The position numbers were made by a program, and so were the translations under genes. From Agaricus subrufescens (taxonomy: Eukaryota > Basidiomycota > Agaricomycetes > Agaricales > Agaricaceae), in contig CM057059.1 of the NCBI GenBank assembly GCA_029945375.1, forward strand, positions 3,348,001 to 3,412,000: a DNA stretch of 64,000 nt, in the 5' to 3' direction. Under the pieces are notes generated by a model. The model was not told the DNA's origin, ran no database searches, and saw only the letters and a program-made list of their open reading frames with translations. How positions within the stretch are numbered: the stretch's first letter is position 1; the number at the start of each line of letters is the position of its first letter. Of the stretch, positions 10,915 through 22,246 are shown in pieces.

Positions 10915-13900
10915 CTATCCACGCAACCCCATCTCAATACAGGATCTCACCACAGCATCCTTTGCCAAGGGTTTCGTCAAGATATCCGCCAAGTTCTCCG
11001 ACGACGGTATGTAGCGAAAGGTGACCAGATTTAAAACGACCTTCTCCTTGATGAAATGGTGTTTAATGTCGATATGCTTTGTACGTCTATGGTTCTTGTC
11101 GTTTTGCGTGTTAGCTATCGTGCCTGTGTTGTCTCCGAAAATGGTGGTTGGCATTTCCTGGGTTAGGTTTACCTCGTCGAGGAATTTGTTCATCCAAATG
11201 GCTTGTTGTGTGGCTCGAGTGAATGCCATATACTCAGCTTCTACCGTCGACAGAGCTACAGTTTCTTGACGTTTACTCGCCCAGGACACCGGCCCTCCTC
11301 CAACAAAGAAGATATATCCCTCGGTCGAGCGTCTTGCATCGACGTCACCAGCGTAGTCGGCATCAACGTATCCAAACGGCCTTAGACTAGAGTTCTTGTA
11401 GTATGTGATACCGTAGTCGAGTGTCCCCTTAATATACGCAAGCGTATGCTTGAGAGCGTTCCAATGTGCTCGTCCTGGATTGTGAGCGAAGCGAGATAGG
11501 AGGTTGACAGAGTATGATAAATCCGGCCTTGTTGCTACCTGTAACCACATTAATGAGCCAAGTGCCTCGCGGTACGGCACGTTTTTCATGTCCTGCAGAT
11601 CTTCATCTGTCTCCGGTGAATCCTTTGCTGATAGAGTGAGACCAGCAGGTAAAGGGGTGCTACGTGGTTTCACTTTGTCCATGTTGAAGCGGCCCAGGAC
11701 ACGCTCCGAATACGCACGTTGTGACAACTTAATGCTCCCATCATCTCTGCGCTCGATCTTCATCCCCAGTATGTATTTCGCCGTTCCTAAATCCTTAACC
11801 TCATAGCTACTCTTCAACTCCTCTTTCGCTTTAATCTCTCCGGATTCTGTTGTTGATGCACCTAGGATATCGTCCGTCCATGTTGAAGTTATAGTAAATT
11901 CATCGCCAACCATCTTTGATCGCACTTGGGGATCCGCCTTTGATGTGTAGTAGCCGTGATCATTGTATGCCCGTTCGAGAGTGATAGCCCAGTCGTGGGC
12001 ACCCTGCATTGTTCCGTAGAGGGTTTTGAGGAGCAGCCAGACCTGGTCTCCCCCCTCGTCAAAGCCCGGCGGTTGTTCCATGTAGATCTCAAAAGTGTTA
12101 TCGCTATTTAGGAAGGCGGAGACGAAGTCAACTTGCCACAAACGGAGTCCACGCGAAGCCGCTATGGCGCAGACCATGCGTACCGACTCCAAACGCGCAA
12201 CGGAAGCGTAAGTCTCATCGTAGTCCTCCCCCAGGACCTGAGTGAACCCCTTCGCGACCAATCTCGCCTTCCTATCTACAATCTCTCCCTCGTCGTTATA
12301 CTTGTTGGCAAAGACCCATTTCGACTTTACGACGTTCTTCCCAGCAGGTCGAGGAACGAGCTCGAAGACGCCTTTAGCCTCCATGACACCAAGCTCCTTG
12401 AGCATCGGCTGTAGCCATAGGTCAGGACGCTTCATCGCCTGGTGGAAAGTGGAAGGGACGGTAGAGTCGTCATCAGAGGAAGTGGTGGCCATGCTGGCAG
12501 TGGGGCGACTAAGGTACTCGAGGCTCTCTTTCATCCTCGTGGACGCCCTGGTTTCCCTCTTAGGTTTACGCACCGCGATGGGTAAGTCGCCACCCGGCAT
12601 GATGGCATCCGTAACCTCGTCCTCACTGTCCATCGGAATCGAAGGTGGAAGGACAGGACCATGGACAGGCGTAGGCGTCGTGGGTGCGGGTGAAGTAATC
12701 GTTGTGGTTGGAGAGGGTTGAGTGGATGGTGCAGGATGTAGCTGGTTGATTGGTTTTGGGCGTGGAGCAGTGGCGGTATTCCGAGGAGTCAAGTCGTCGG
12801 GAGCGAATCGGACAATAGGGTCGGTAGTAAAGTGAGGTGGAGACTCCTCAAAAATGACGTCTCTGGACTTGTGGACAGCGCCAGTAACACGATCCAGCAA
12901 TTTGTAGCCGGATCGATCATAGTAGCCAATGAGGGTCAACTTAGCTGATCTAGGTGCGAGCTTGGAAGGGCTAACCTCGCGGGGAATGTGCGCGTAGGCG
13001 GTGGAACCGAAGGGGCGTAAATGGGAAATGTCCTGGCGGTGGTTAAACCACGCCTGTGCGGGAACGGTAGTAGGCATGCGGGTACTCGGGATGAAGTTTC
13101 GAGTGTAGACGGCCGTTTGAACCGCGTCCGCCCAAAATTTCTGGGGAAGGCCGGAGTCAGCCAACATTGTACGGGCCATGTCCAGCAGAGTGCGCATGGA
13201 GCGCTCTGCCTTGCCATTCTGCTGGTGGGCGTATGGCGTAGTAAAGTCCAACGCAATGCCGTGACTTTTTACGTATTCGTCCCAAGCCGAATTGCACCAC
13301 TCCCTCCCCATGTCTACTCGAACTCGCTTCAGTCGTTTCCCAGTCTGTCGCTCCGCCTGCATGTGGAACTCTTTGAATACGCGCAAGGTCACGTCCGCGG
13401 ACTTCGAACTCAGGAAGTATACCGCACGATATGACGTAGCACCATCAATTATCAACATGAAGTACGACGCGCCCCCGGCGGATTGAGTCGAAGCCGGGCC
13501 CCAAATGTCAATGTACACCCGCTCCAAGATTTCGGTCTCATTCCCTGTCGACTCCGCGAAAGGGTGGCTCGTATGTGTGCCGAATATGCAGTCCTCGCAT
13601 AAGGCTTTCATCTCCACAGGTCCGTTCACATCTAGTCCGTCTACCAGTCCACCATTGACCATCCCCTTTAGTGTATCGCTCCCAGCATGTCCCAGTCTTC
13701 TGTGCCACGTGTCAAAGGGTACCGCTTTCCTCTTGGATTGAAAAGTGTTAGCGTCAACGCTCTCTGTTGTCCGGTTCATCGGTACCATATACAAGCCATT
13801 TCGCCTCACAGCAGTGAGTACGGTCGTCCCATTAGCTTGTTTCACTCTTGCCGCATTGCCCTCGAAGCTTACATTGAGTCCCTTATTCACCAGCTTCGAC

Positions 13901-15324
13901 ACAGAAATCAAATTCGATCGCAACTGCGGGGTGTGAAGCGCATCGGTCATTAATATCTTTGACGACACTCCATCTATCGTAGTGGAAAATCCCGCAGTGC
14001 CTGTCCCTTCAATCGAGAAAGTGGAGTCCTTTCCCGCAGAATTTCCAAATCTGGGCGGCGAGACGATATGATATTCCGAGAAGGATTCTCTTGCGACGAA
14101 GCAATGGTCACTGGCACCAGAATCCAAGAGAGTAATGGCTTGGTTCGTTGTTGTATGAACATTTAAGCAGAGTGGTATAGACGAGGTAAAGTCATCTAGA
14201 GTATCCCCATCGACGTCTCTCATATCAATTGTCCCAAACATCAGGTCAGATTTAAGCAGCCTGGTAGCGGGTACAGCTGGATTAGATTGGGATAGTGGTT
14301 GGATTGGAGGGTGAGAGGGTACCTCAGAAGTGACGTTGTCGGTAGGAACGTGAGTGACCAGAGCGAAGACCTGTTCATTGGTCCCTTCGTTGACAGCGTT
14401 CGCAGATGTTTGTTGCAAATTGGACTGTCTGTTATTTGGGGACCTTCTGTTATTGCGCCTGCCAAAGCCGGGTGGGAACTGCCCGGCCTTTCCTCCCCCG
14501 GGCCAGTAACAATTCTCGATGGTATGACTGCGCCTGTTACAGTTGGAGTTGGTGCAAACGCGGGTCTGGTTGTTGTTGTTGCTATCAGCGCGAAGTGCCG
14601 CAGTGGTGGACTGGGGGTTTACAACTCGGTCTCGGCTAATCCTAGCCCAGTGAGTCATAAGCTGGTTTATAGCGTCACGGGAGGAGGTCGTTGTGTATAA
14701 AGTGGCGACAATCGGGTCCCATGATCGAGGCAGAGCATTTATGATAATCATCCTAAATGCAGAATCATCGATTTTCGCTCTGAGTGCAGTAGCGTTGGAC
14801 CATTTGGTCCGAAGTTTGGATATGAATTCAATAAAGTCATTTCCATCGCTGTAAGTCATGTTCCGCAGGTCCTGTTCGGCATTGGCTAACGCAACTTCTG
14901 ACGCAACCTGGTATCCGTCCATGTAGGATTTCCATGCGTCGGCAGCGGTGCCCAGAATGTTAATACCCAGGCCGAGTGGATCGCTGGTGTTGTATATGAG
15001 CAATCCCATCGCCCAGGCGTTGCGGACTTTCCATTCAGCGGCTGTAGGGGAAGTGGATTCCCAGGGGGTTTCAAGTGTCTGGGCAAGTGTAGCAGTCGCC
15101 GCTGCGGGGGCAGTAGGGGCCGCAGGTGCAGTAGGGGCGACTGGCGCTGTAGTAGTGGTGTTTTGTTGAGGAGAGGGATTGGGTATAGTTCCATCTAGGT
15201 AACCAGATACGCCGCGCAGGTCGGCCGCTATCTGAATTAATCCCCTCCACGTCACCCAGTTCATACCGTTGAACTTGGCGCTGTCAGCGAAGATGGGGGG
15301 AGCGCTCCCACCAGTGTTGGACAT
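10915..15324 (-). CDS. Copia-1 gag-pol polyprotein
   Basis: About 1,470 residues from the ATG at 15324 (MSNTGGSAPP); the ORF is open further upstream into the LTR. Domains in order are: gag; a CX4CX4HX4C zinc knuckle (CTNSNCNRRSHTIENC); aspartic protease LLDSGASDH; a pre-integrase zinc region WHRRLGH...CEDC; integrase with catalytic Asp in YIDIWGP, Asp in VRVDMGREW and Glu in NGKAERSMR; reverse transcriptase starting VKSKWVFANKY with active site TWTDDILGAS instead of the common YVDD; and RNase H with GYVDADYAG, STVEAEYMA and DNTG. There are no stops or frameshifts. Integrase-before-RT order defines Ty1/Copia. Full length and apparently functional. Confidence 0.95.
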   Translation of the reverse strand: MSNTGGSAPPIFADSAKFNGMNWVTWRGLIQIAADLRGVSGYLDGTIPNPSPQQNTTTTAPVAPTAPAAPTAPAAATATLAQTLETPWESTSPTAAEWKVRNAWAMGLLIYNTSDPLGLGINILGTAADAWKSYMDGYQVASEVALANAEQDLRNMTYSDGNDFIEFISKLRTKWSNATALRAKIDDSAFRMIIINALPRSWDPIVATLYTTTSSRDAINQLMTHWARISRDRVVNPQSTTAALRADSNNNNQTRVCTNSNCNRRSHTIENCYWPGGGKAGQFPPGFGRRNNRRSPNNRQSNLQQTSANAVNEGTNEQVFALVTHVPTDNVTSEVPSHPPIQPLSQSNPAVPATRLLKSDLMFGTIDMRDVDGDTLDDFTSSIPLCLNVHTTTNQAITLLDSGASDHCFVARESFSEYHIVSPPRFGNSAGKDSTFSIEGTGTAGFSTTIDGVSSKILMTDALHTPQLRSNLISVSKLVNKGLNVSFEGNAARVKQANGTTVLTAVRRNGLYMVPMNRTTESVDANTFQSKRKAVPFDTWHRRLGHAGSDTLKGMVNGGLVDGLDVNGPVEMKALCEDCIFGTHTSHPFAESTGNETEILERVYIDIWGPASTQSAGGASYFMLIIDGATSYRAVYFLSSKSADVTLRVFKEFHMQAERQTGKRLKRVRVDMGREWCNSAWDEYVKSHGIALDFTTPYAHQQNGKAERSMRTLLDMARTMLADSGLPQKFWADAVQTAVYTRNFIPSTRMPTTVPAQAWFNHRQDISHLRPFGSTAYAHIPREVSPSKLAPRSAKLTLIGYYDRSGYKLLDRVTGAVHKSRDVIFEESPPHFTTDPIVRFAPDDLTPRNTATAPRPKPINQLHPAPSTQPSPTTTITSPAPTTPTPVHGPVLPPSIPMDSEDEVTDAIMPGGDLPIAVRKPKRETRASTRMKESLEYLSRPTASMATTSSDDDSTVPSTFHQAMKRPDLWLQPMLKELGVMEAKGVFELVPRPAGKNVVKSKWVFANKYNDEGEIVDRKARLVAKGFTQVLGEDYDETYASVARLESVRMVCAIAASRGLRLWQVDFVSAFLNSDNTFEIYMEQPPGFDEGGDQVWLLLKTLYGTMQGAHDWAITLERAYNDHGYYTSKADPQVRSKMVGDEFTITSTWTDDILGASTTESGEIKAKEELKSSYEVKDLGTAKYILGMKIERRDDGSIKLSQRAYSERVLGRFNMDKVKPRSTPLPAGLTLSAKDSPETDEDLQDMKNVPYREALGSLMWLQVATRPDLSYSVNLLSRFAHNPGRAHWNALKHTLAYIKGTLDYGITYYKNSSLRPFGYVDADYAGDVDARRSTEGYIFFVGGGPVSWASKRQETVALSTVEAEYMAFTRATQQAIWMNKFLDEVNLTQEMPTTIFGDNTGTIANTQNDKNHRRTKHIDIKHHFIKEKVVLNLVTFRYIPSSENLADILTKPLAKDAVVRSCIEMGLRG

Positions 15325-15394
15325 TTTTCCAAAGTAAAGTAAGCGGTTGTGCGATTGCAAGTTTCCTTTTTTTCGTTGATATAGGTTCACAGAC

Positions 15395-15408
15395 CGGGGC
15401 CCATAACC
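15395..15408 (-). other. Copia-1 primer-binding site
   Basis: In element orientation the bases right after the 5' LTR read GGTTATGGGCCCCG. This complements the anticodon stem-loop of initiator tRNA-Met (GGGCCCATAACC), as in Drosophila copia and its relatives, which prime with a cleaved half-tRNA. Copia-2 has the same sequence at the same position. Confidence 0.85.
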
Positions 15409-15790
15409 TAAAGAAATATACAAATGCTCAGCGTCAACGAAGGTGATGCTGACCGCTGAATTTACCTAAAGAAATATACAAATGCTAACTACGAGTCAGA
15501 TCTCGGTAAGCGAAGATACAAGGAATATAAACTCACCTCAGCGTCAACGAAGGTGATGCTGACCGCTGAGGTGTTACAACTGTGGCTGAATCTATATGTA
15601 CTCGGCACGGAAACGGCACTTAAAACTGTACAGTAGGTAAGGAAAAACTGTATAGTCAAAGGGGTGAACTTGGAAATGTAGACGATCAACGTCCAGGTGA
15701 AGAAATGTAAAGGATGTCAAAAATAGAATAATGAATAAAAATAGAAATGTAGTTGGACGATTTACCGCGAATGCCGAAGCATATCCAATA
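15409..15790 (-). repeat. Copia-1 5' LTR
   Basis: 382 bp, identical by eye to 10502-10883. The outer edge is followed by the GAGAG target duplication at 15791-15795. Confidence 0.93.
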
Positions 15791-15795
15791 GAGAG

Positions 15796-17056
15796 CATTG
15801 TTTAGTTGAAGATGTGATAAGTAGAAAGCTGGTGTGACAAAGGTGGTCTTACGGCGAGTCGTTGACGAGATTTTCGCCTTGCCTTTCTCACCAAGTGCAT
15901 GGTCACCGTTCACCAGTCATCACAAGAGAGAATGATAGACCAAGTTCGATGCTTAAACCCACCTCCAACTGTTTAAGGACGCATCTAAAAGATGACACAC
16001 AGTGCCGCGCACGCACGTGTGAAAGCGTTGCCAGAACGACTGACTCAGTTCCGCGTACTTGTGACACTCTATATGCAGCTTGTTAATTTCCTCCCTCCAT
16101 CTCCCCATTTTTTTCGCAAAAAATGGTGTCCATGGTGTTCATATGTCCTGAGCGATCATCTAGATCACCCAATCTGTCTCATTCTACTTGCCAGTGCCCA
16201 CGTCCTACTTGCGTTCGCTGGTTTATCTCACATTTACTCCACCAAGCACCTCATGGAAAGGAATGCTTGTGGCCGCTTTACTTGCCTCATGACGTCTACC
16301 AGTCACTAGACCCTGGCAGGTTCATCCCAGAGAAAACGCCACAGGGTCGTATATGGGCGTTTTGCATCTTATTCTCCGGCGCCAGAAATAGTGCACTACT
16401 TCAAGGGTATGCCCCTTGCATTCAACCCGTTGAATTGTGCACAGTGATACCGAACTACCGAATACAGAGTCGCAAAACAACGAGGTTTAGGGGAGTAAGT
16501 CGAATATGAATCCAGAACAGTGCTACGGTTATTGATAGATAGACAAGATTTTCTTTCAGTCACTTGGATAGTCATTTTGGTACAATTCTTTTTACAGCTC
16601 AGTCGTCAAATTAACTTCACCTTCTTGAAGAAGCCGCGGGGTTCTACCAATGTCTATTCGCTTCATATTTTAAATGCCTCCGACAATGCGAATGGGGTTG
16701 GCGCACTGTAGTGGAAAACATTTCACAAGTGAGTTGTCCAGTCCAGGGCATCTTGAGCATGTATGGTGATGTTAGAATTGAGTAGCAGTTCTTCGGTTAC
16801 ATCATGTTGATGACTAAATGCCATCCGAGCTTTCGGATCCAGAAGAAGCCCTGCCAGAAACCCGATCATACCGCTTACCGCAGATGATCTACCAACCTGC
16901 CTGGTAGGGCCCAAACAAGATACTGAGAAGATGCCCAGATGGCGGCGCTCACTATTGCTGTTGAATGAGCATTTTGAAACAGACGCTTGTCCTCATGGTT
17001 GACGTACTGGCTGGGTGCAGGGATTCACTCCCCTTCTCGCGCCTCCCTACTCACCT
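15796..17056. other. Original A/B intergenic region
   Basis: No gene seen. Before Copia-1 inserted, this was the far part of the shared promoter region between divergent genes A and B. It holds a 21-bp stretch, gcacgcacgtgtgaaagcgtt (16009-16029), almost repeated upstream of gene C at 22466-22486. Bases 16924-16974 resemble 7268-7318. Confidence 0.5.
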
Positions 17057-19429
17057 ATGTCATTTTCACGCTCGGGCATTTCCCGTGTAGACATTATCGA
17101 CATAGAGTCGTTAGAGGAGGATGACCTCAAAATTGCGTGAGTGACAGCCACCCAGCGATGAGTTTAACTAATAAGTTCGGAATCTAGAGTGATAGGCCTG
17201 ACTGGTTCTGGGAAGAGTAGGGTGAAAACCTTCTCGTTATCCTACAATACCAGTTTTTCATGCTATTTCTCAGTTCATACAAAAAGCTTGGGGGTTCGAT
17301 AGTGACCTTGGAGTTGGACATGGACATGATCCGTTTACGCGAGAGATCATTGCTTACAGGTTCACGTTTGATGCCTCTGCAAAAAGAGAAAGCGTTGTCT
17401 TGTTCGACACACCCGGGCTGGTTTCAACCAAGCGACATGGCTCTGACGATCTTCATGACTTGTGCAAATATTTTGGGTGCGTTTTAATTATCAATCATAC
17501 AGTATATGTCATTGCTAATACGGCGCCAGAAAATCGATTCCTCTGACTGGCGTATTGTACATGCACAGTCTGTCCAATCCACCCATTTGTGGTCTAGCTT
17601 CGGACTATATGAAACATTTCAAACATTTATGTGGGGAGAAAGGCCTTGACAGGGTCTTCGTGGTTACAACGATGTCAAATAACGACCATGATGAAAATAA
17701 CGGAATGGACAGTGCGGTCGCATTAACAGAAGATTATTGGAATGTGATGCTAGCGTGCGGGTCTTCAATTCATTCTTTCACCAACACTCAACAGTCTGCT
17801 TGGGCAGTACTCGATTCACTTGTTGACCTGTGGAACAGAAGCGATACTCCTTGGAACACTCGTCACCAGCGTTCGACCTCCTTGCGAACAAAGGCCCTCG
17901 TCCCAAGTAGTAAGCAAGCATATCATTTTGATAGAAGTGCTTGTTTTTCGGCCCTCCTCGAAGTAATGGGCAGTGAGAACCGCAGAGAGAAGCTCTGTCA
18001 AATGCGGGGAGGAGATGCCCAAGTGCTTTTGGACTATCTACATTTAGTATGTATATCATTTCGTTGCCCAATTCCGAATATTCACAATCACATAGGAATT
18101 GAGTCAATCGTGTCATCTCGACCATTACTATGACCAACTCTTTTCGCTGTTTTGCGAGTTTACAGTGTCGGCACATCTATACCCACGGTCCTTCGCGTTG
18201 AGAGACATCCGGAGAATGGAAGTGAAAGCTGATGGCGGCTTTGCGAACGTATGTAAGGGTTTCCACCATCCCAAGAGTCAGTTCGTCGCGGTCAAGGTCG
18301 CGAAGGACACGAAATCAGATGCGCGCCATTTGAAAGTAAGCTATCGGCTTCCGGACATATTAGCTCTAAGCTAATGCTGAAAATGACCAGGAACTCGCTA
18401 TGTGGGCCTACCTATCACATCCTAATATTTTATCGTTCTACGGGGTCTTTCAGCACTCTCAAAGGAGCACTATCTGCCTCGTCTCACCATGGATGGACAA
18501 CGGTAACATGCACGATTATTGTATGAATCACTATCCTAGCGAAGAAGAAAGATTACAGTTGGTATGCGACGCAAGTTTTATGGCACCGATGTAAGCTGAC
18601 ATGTGTGTCACATAGCTCCGTGATGTCATCAAAGGACTATTGTACCTACACGAGAGAAACATAGTGCACGGAGACATCAAGGGGGTAAGGTTCACGTCTT
18701 TATAATCAAATAAATACCTACATTTCCTCGACAGAAGAACATTCTTATTTCGTCAGATCGGGTGGCACTGATTGCAGATTTTGGAATATCGAGGATCATG
18801 AATCCCATAGCGGGGATCCAAGATGTCGACGATTCGGCGATGTCGAATCGCTGGGCGGCCCCTGAAAGGCTCCGGATAGAAAAATTGGTGATGCCTTCCG
18901 ATATCTGGTCGTTCGGATGCCTCGTCTACGAGGTAAAGCTTTTCACATTTTCAGGCTCCTTATGACAGTCAATCAATACTAACCTCAGATCATGTCGCGG
19001 AGAATACCGTACTACACCTACACGTCTGATTATCTAGTACAACTGCAAGTCTCCAAGGGAATACTGCCGATACGTCCAAAAGGTTCCGATGAATCCAACG
19101 AGATACTTGAAGATTCCTTCGCATGGAGACTAATCACTAGCTGCTTGCTTTTTAAGGCCGCTGAGCGCCCGACTTGCCAGAAAGTGCTTGAGAAATTCAC
19201 CCGCGATTCTAACCCGACGGAGATGCCTAAAAGATACTCAAAAAGATCCATATCAATGACCGGAGGTTTCACGAACAAAAAGCCCATGAAATCTGGTGCA
19301 GAATTTGATTTTTCGCGTATATACGTGCTGCTCTTTTCGGTCAGTTGTCGCTTTTATGGAGACAATTCTCCCAGCTTACACTTGGATGACATATTTACCC
19401 AGGCCTCATGGAGGAGCGCCCTCAATTAG
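17057..19429 (+). CDS. GTPase-TKL kinase fusion, gene B
   Basis: Starts at the ATG at 17057 (MSFSRSGISRVD) and ends at the TAG at 19427-19429, with about ten short GT-AG introns. The GTPase half has Walker A VIGLTGSGKSR (Arg after the Ser where A, C and D have Thr), G3 LFDTPGL, and VFVVTTMSNND in place of G4. The kinase half has GGFANV, FVAVKVAKD, the catalytic loop IVHGDIKG..NILI, ADFGISRI, RWAAPE and SDIWSFGC. The subdomain-XI motif reads KAAERPTC. All frames join without a stop once the introns are removed. It is the most diverged of the four intact copies. It faces away from gene A, so the two were once a divergent pair. Confidence 0.78.
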
Positions 19430-19594
19430 CTATCACGTTTAGATTCAAGTTGGTCATTATAGCACTATATACACAAATGCCAGAACTGTCAGAGTGTACT
19501 GCATTAGATAGAGTTCAACAAAGCTAGACATCACTGGTGGTTGACGCTAGACAACCATGCCTAGATTAAAAAAGGCGTAAGCGAATCATAAACT

Positions 19595-22246
19595 TTAGTG
19601 AGGGCTGCGGTAAAATTGATGTACCTCAAGGAGGAGGTGATATATCTCTGGAAAGTCGATCCTTACTTGAGACTTTCTCTGCATATTTACCCAGAATTGT
19701 GAGCTCGGCGACACTTCAGGTACGTAAGGTCGTTCGGCCAAGGGTCCTTCTGATGCAATAGCACGTCCAAAAATGGAAAGTACTTCAAGACAAGTCGGTC
19801 GTTGAGCGGGATCTAAATTCCAACATCGTTGAATGATCTTCCATGTTATAGAACGCTCGGGAATCTCATCAGATTGGACATCCCCTTGTGGGCGCTCTGG
19901 TAGCTTGTGGTTCAATATCGCATACATAACTTGTACTTCCATCGCGCACGTGTCGTGCGGCAATCTCCGTGACATAACCTAATTGTTCATTGAGGCACAA
20001 CAGCAGGACCAGAATACACACAAGCCTACCTCATAGATCACACAGCCGAAAGCCCAAATATCAGAAGCCATTGATATCCTTCCGAAATTGTCGATTCCAG
20101 ACCCAGATTCCTGGTCGTCCGACTCCAATACTTCTGGTGCCGTCCAACGGATGGAAGCAGCCCAGACTGATGTCGTGCGAGTATCAACATTGACGGTTTG
20201 CATTTTCGTATCAGTCGACTCGATCCTGGACAATCCAAAATCTGCGATCAACGCTTTTCGACCCTTCGAAACCAGAATATTTCCCTGACATGTATATTGA
20301 TCAGCGACAAAATGGCGCCATTCGAGCACATCACGCATACCCCTTTAAGGTCGCCGTGAACTATGTGTAACTTGTGTAGATATGAGAGCCCTTTCACGAC
20401 GTCGAAGAGCTATAGACCTCGGGTTTGTCTCAAAGTCCAGGATTATGAAAGACTACGCACCAGTCGGAACCTTTCAGGCTGCGGGCACTGCCTCGAATAC
20501 TCGTGTAGGTTCCCGTTGTCCATCCAAGGAGAAACAAGACAAATAGCACCACTGTCGGAGTTGTCGCGAAAAATACCATAGAAAGGCAACACATGGGGAT
20601 GCGAAAGATGAGCCCACAAAGTTAGCTCCTTCACATGAAGCTGTGCATTCCAATGGTAAGCCAATGTATCGTTCAAAAGAAGAGATAAACTCGCCCTTAA
20701 CACTTCCAGCCCAACATTTCTGACAATCTTAACTGCAACAGCCTGGCCACTACGGTCCCATACTCCTTTCTGCACAACTGCAAAACCCCCGGGGTGAGTG
20801 GTTGATTCTTTATCCCAGATAATGCCCGATAACTCGAAGAGCTCAGGAAATGTTCGCGATGATTTCGCAAGTTTACAGAATAATGAAAAAAGCCGCTGTC
20901 CTTTTGCATCATTAAATATGTCCATATCACGAATTTCCTGTTGTATCAAATGGTGAAGGCATGAAAACAAGAAATACTGTTGAGCGTACCAGATTCATGT
21001 AGTTTATCATCATCTTGGCGTCATCGTCTCGGAGGGAGCATAATACTTGGCGAGCCTCAGGGGAATTCATTATTTCTAGCAATAGTGAGCGGCAGTGATA
21101 TCGTGTGAGATGAGAATTTCGCTGCTTGAAATTTCGGGCTCGTTCTCGAAGTACGTATGACCCGTTTCGCTGTCCTCCTATTTCTCTTAGCTCCTGACCC
21201 AGAGCATTGACAATGCCCCATTCGGTAGTACTCCTAAGCTCCTTCACTAACCGCGATACTATGTTTCTTTGTCTTGTCAGGGCCTGTAACGCTGAAGCTT
21301 CGACAGCTCGTCCAAGGGATGAGTTTTCGAAACTCCTTGACTGAGTCCCAAGCTCGTGTTGTATCAAAATGGCTCGTTTCTCCGCCTTCAGCTCTGTGAG
21401 CGGATAGAGGATGTCCCATGCAGATTCTTGTACGTTCATGAATCTCTCGACTCGCGATCCACGTGCTATCAGAGGTTTCCAATAGTCTTGCTTTAGTGTA
21501 GTCTCCCTTTCAACGTACGAATCGAAGCTTTCTCCACTCTTCACATCCCACATTGATGTCACTAGAACAACTTTGTTCAACGCATCTTCTCCACAAAGCT
21601 TCTTGAGTAGTTCAATGTTCCTCATGGGGGAACCAGTCATGCGGTTGTCGGTTATACGATGCATGTACAATATTCCGGCAAGCAGAATGCCATCCTTGAA
21701 CCTAGATCACTAAATTAGATTGTAGATCATATGATAAACGACTACGTACGTAGAGGAGAGCCATTTTGAAATGTGTTCGAGTGTTTCACGATCAGACATC
21801 ATAGTAGAATCAAAGCCAGGAGTATCAACCAAGACTACCTTCTTGGATGAGTTTTGAAATGTAATCCTGTAAGCGGTGATTGTCTTCGTGAAGGAGTCAA
21901 GCTCGTGGCCTATTCCCGTGTCGTGACCGGAAGCTATTTCGATGAACTGTAAATAAAGGTCATCAGAATAGTTGTGTATGAGAAGAGCGTGCGGTCTACC
22001 GTGCTTTTTCCTGTACCAGTCGTACCAATTATACTACGAGAAGTCGTGAGCAAGAAGACACAAAGTAACCCACTGAGTTTACGCGATAACAATGTCTGTT
22101 TTCTTCAAAGAGCCCTTCTCCACTACGTTCGTTTTCAATGGTTGTAGTTCACGCGGTTCTATAACGTTGAACCGTCTCAATCTGTCGTGATTGGATGACC
22201 TAGGGACCTGTATATTTGATTCTTGTGAGGAGAGACGAGAAGCCAT
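19595..22246 (-). CDS. GTPase-TKL kinase fusion, gene C
   Basis: Starts at the ATG at 22246 (MASRLSSQESNIQ). The first intron follows the codon phase seen in gene A (GC|GTAAAC), leading to Walker A IIGTTGTGKST. The next exon carries the G3 motif VLVDTPGFD. The large exon contains ILYMHRITDNRM, VLVTSMWDVKSG and a helical linker. The kinase half has GGFAVV, VAVKIVRN, IVHGDLKG..NILV, ADFGLSRI, RWTAPE, SDIWAFGC and WNLDPAQRPT. The extreme C-terminus is ambiguous: read-through ends at 19595, whereas using a small terminal intron as in gene A would end near 19566. Highly similar to gene A and to the truncated copy E at 36.5-37.1 kb. Confidence 0.8.

Larger units (their letters stand above)
10502..15790 (-). 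mobile_element. Copia-1, intact young Ty1/Copia retrotransposon
   Basis: Two 382-bp LTRs (10502-10883 and 15409-15790), identical by eye, flank one uninterrupted gag-pol ORF. The insertion is bounded by a 5-bp target duplication, GAGAG (10497-10501 and 15791-15795). The element reads on the minus strand. The primer-binding site lies directly inside the 5' LTR (15395-15408), and a purine run (GCAGGGGGAG in element sense, about 10884-10893) precedes the 3' LTR. LTR termini are TA...TA rather than TG...CA. Identical LTRs and an intact ORF imply recent insertion and possible activity. Confidence 0.95.

Noticed and set aside
12242..12721. Plus-strand ORFs of 100-160 residues across 11.0-14.7 kb
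   Set aside because: All are opposite-strand shadows of the intact Copia-1 polyprotein.
16723..16914. 63-residue minus-strand ORF upstream of gene B
   Set aside because: Has some protein-like composition but no start context, splice partner or paralog; not enough to call a gene.
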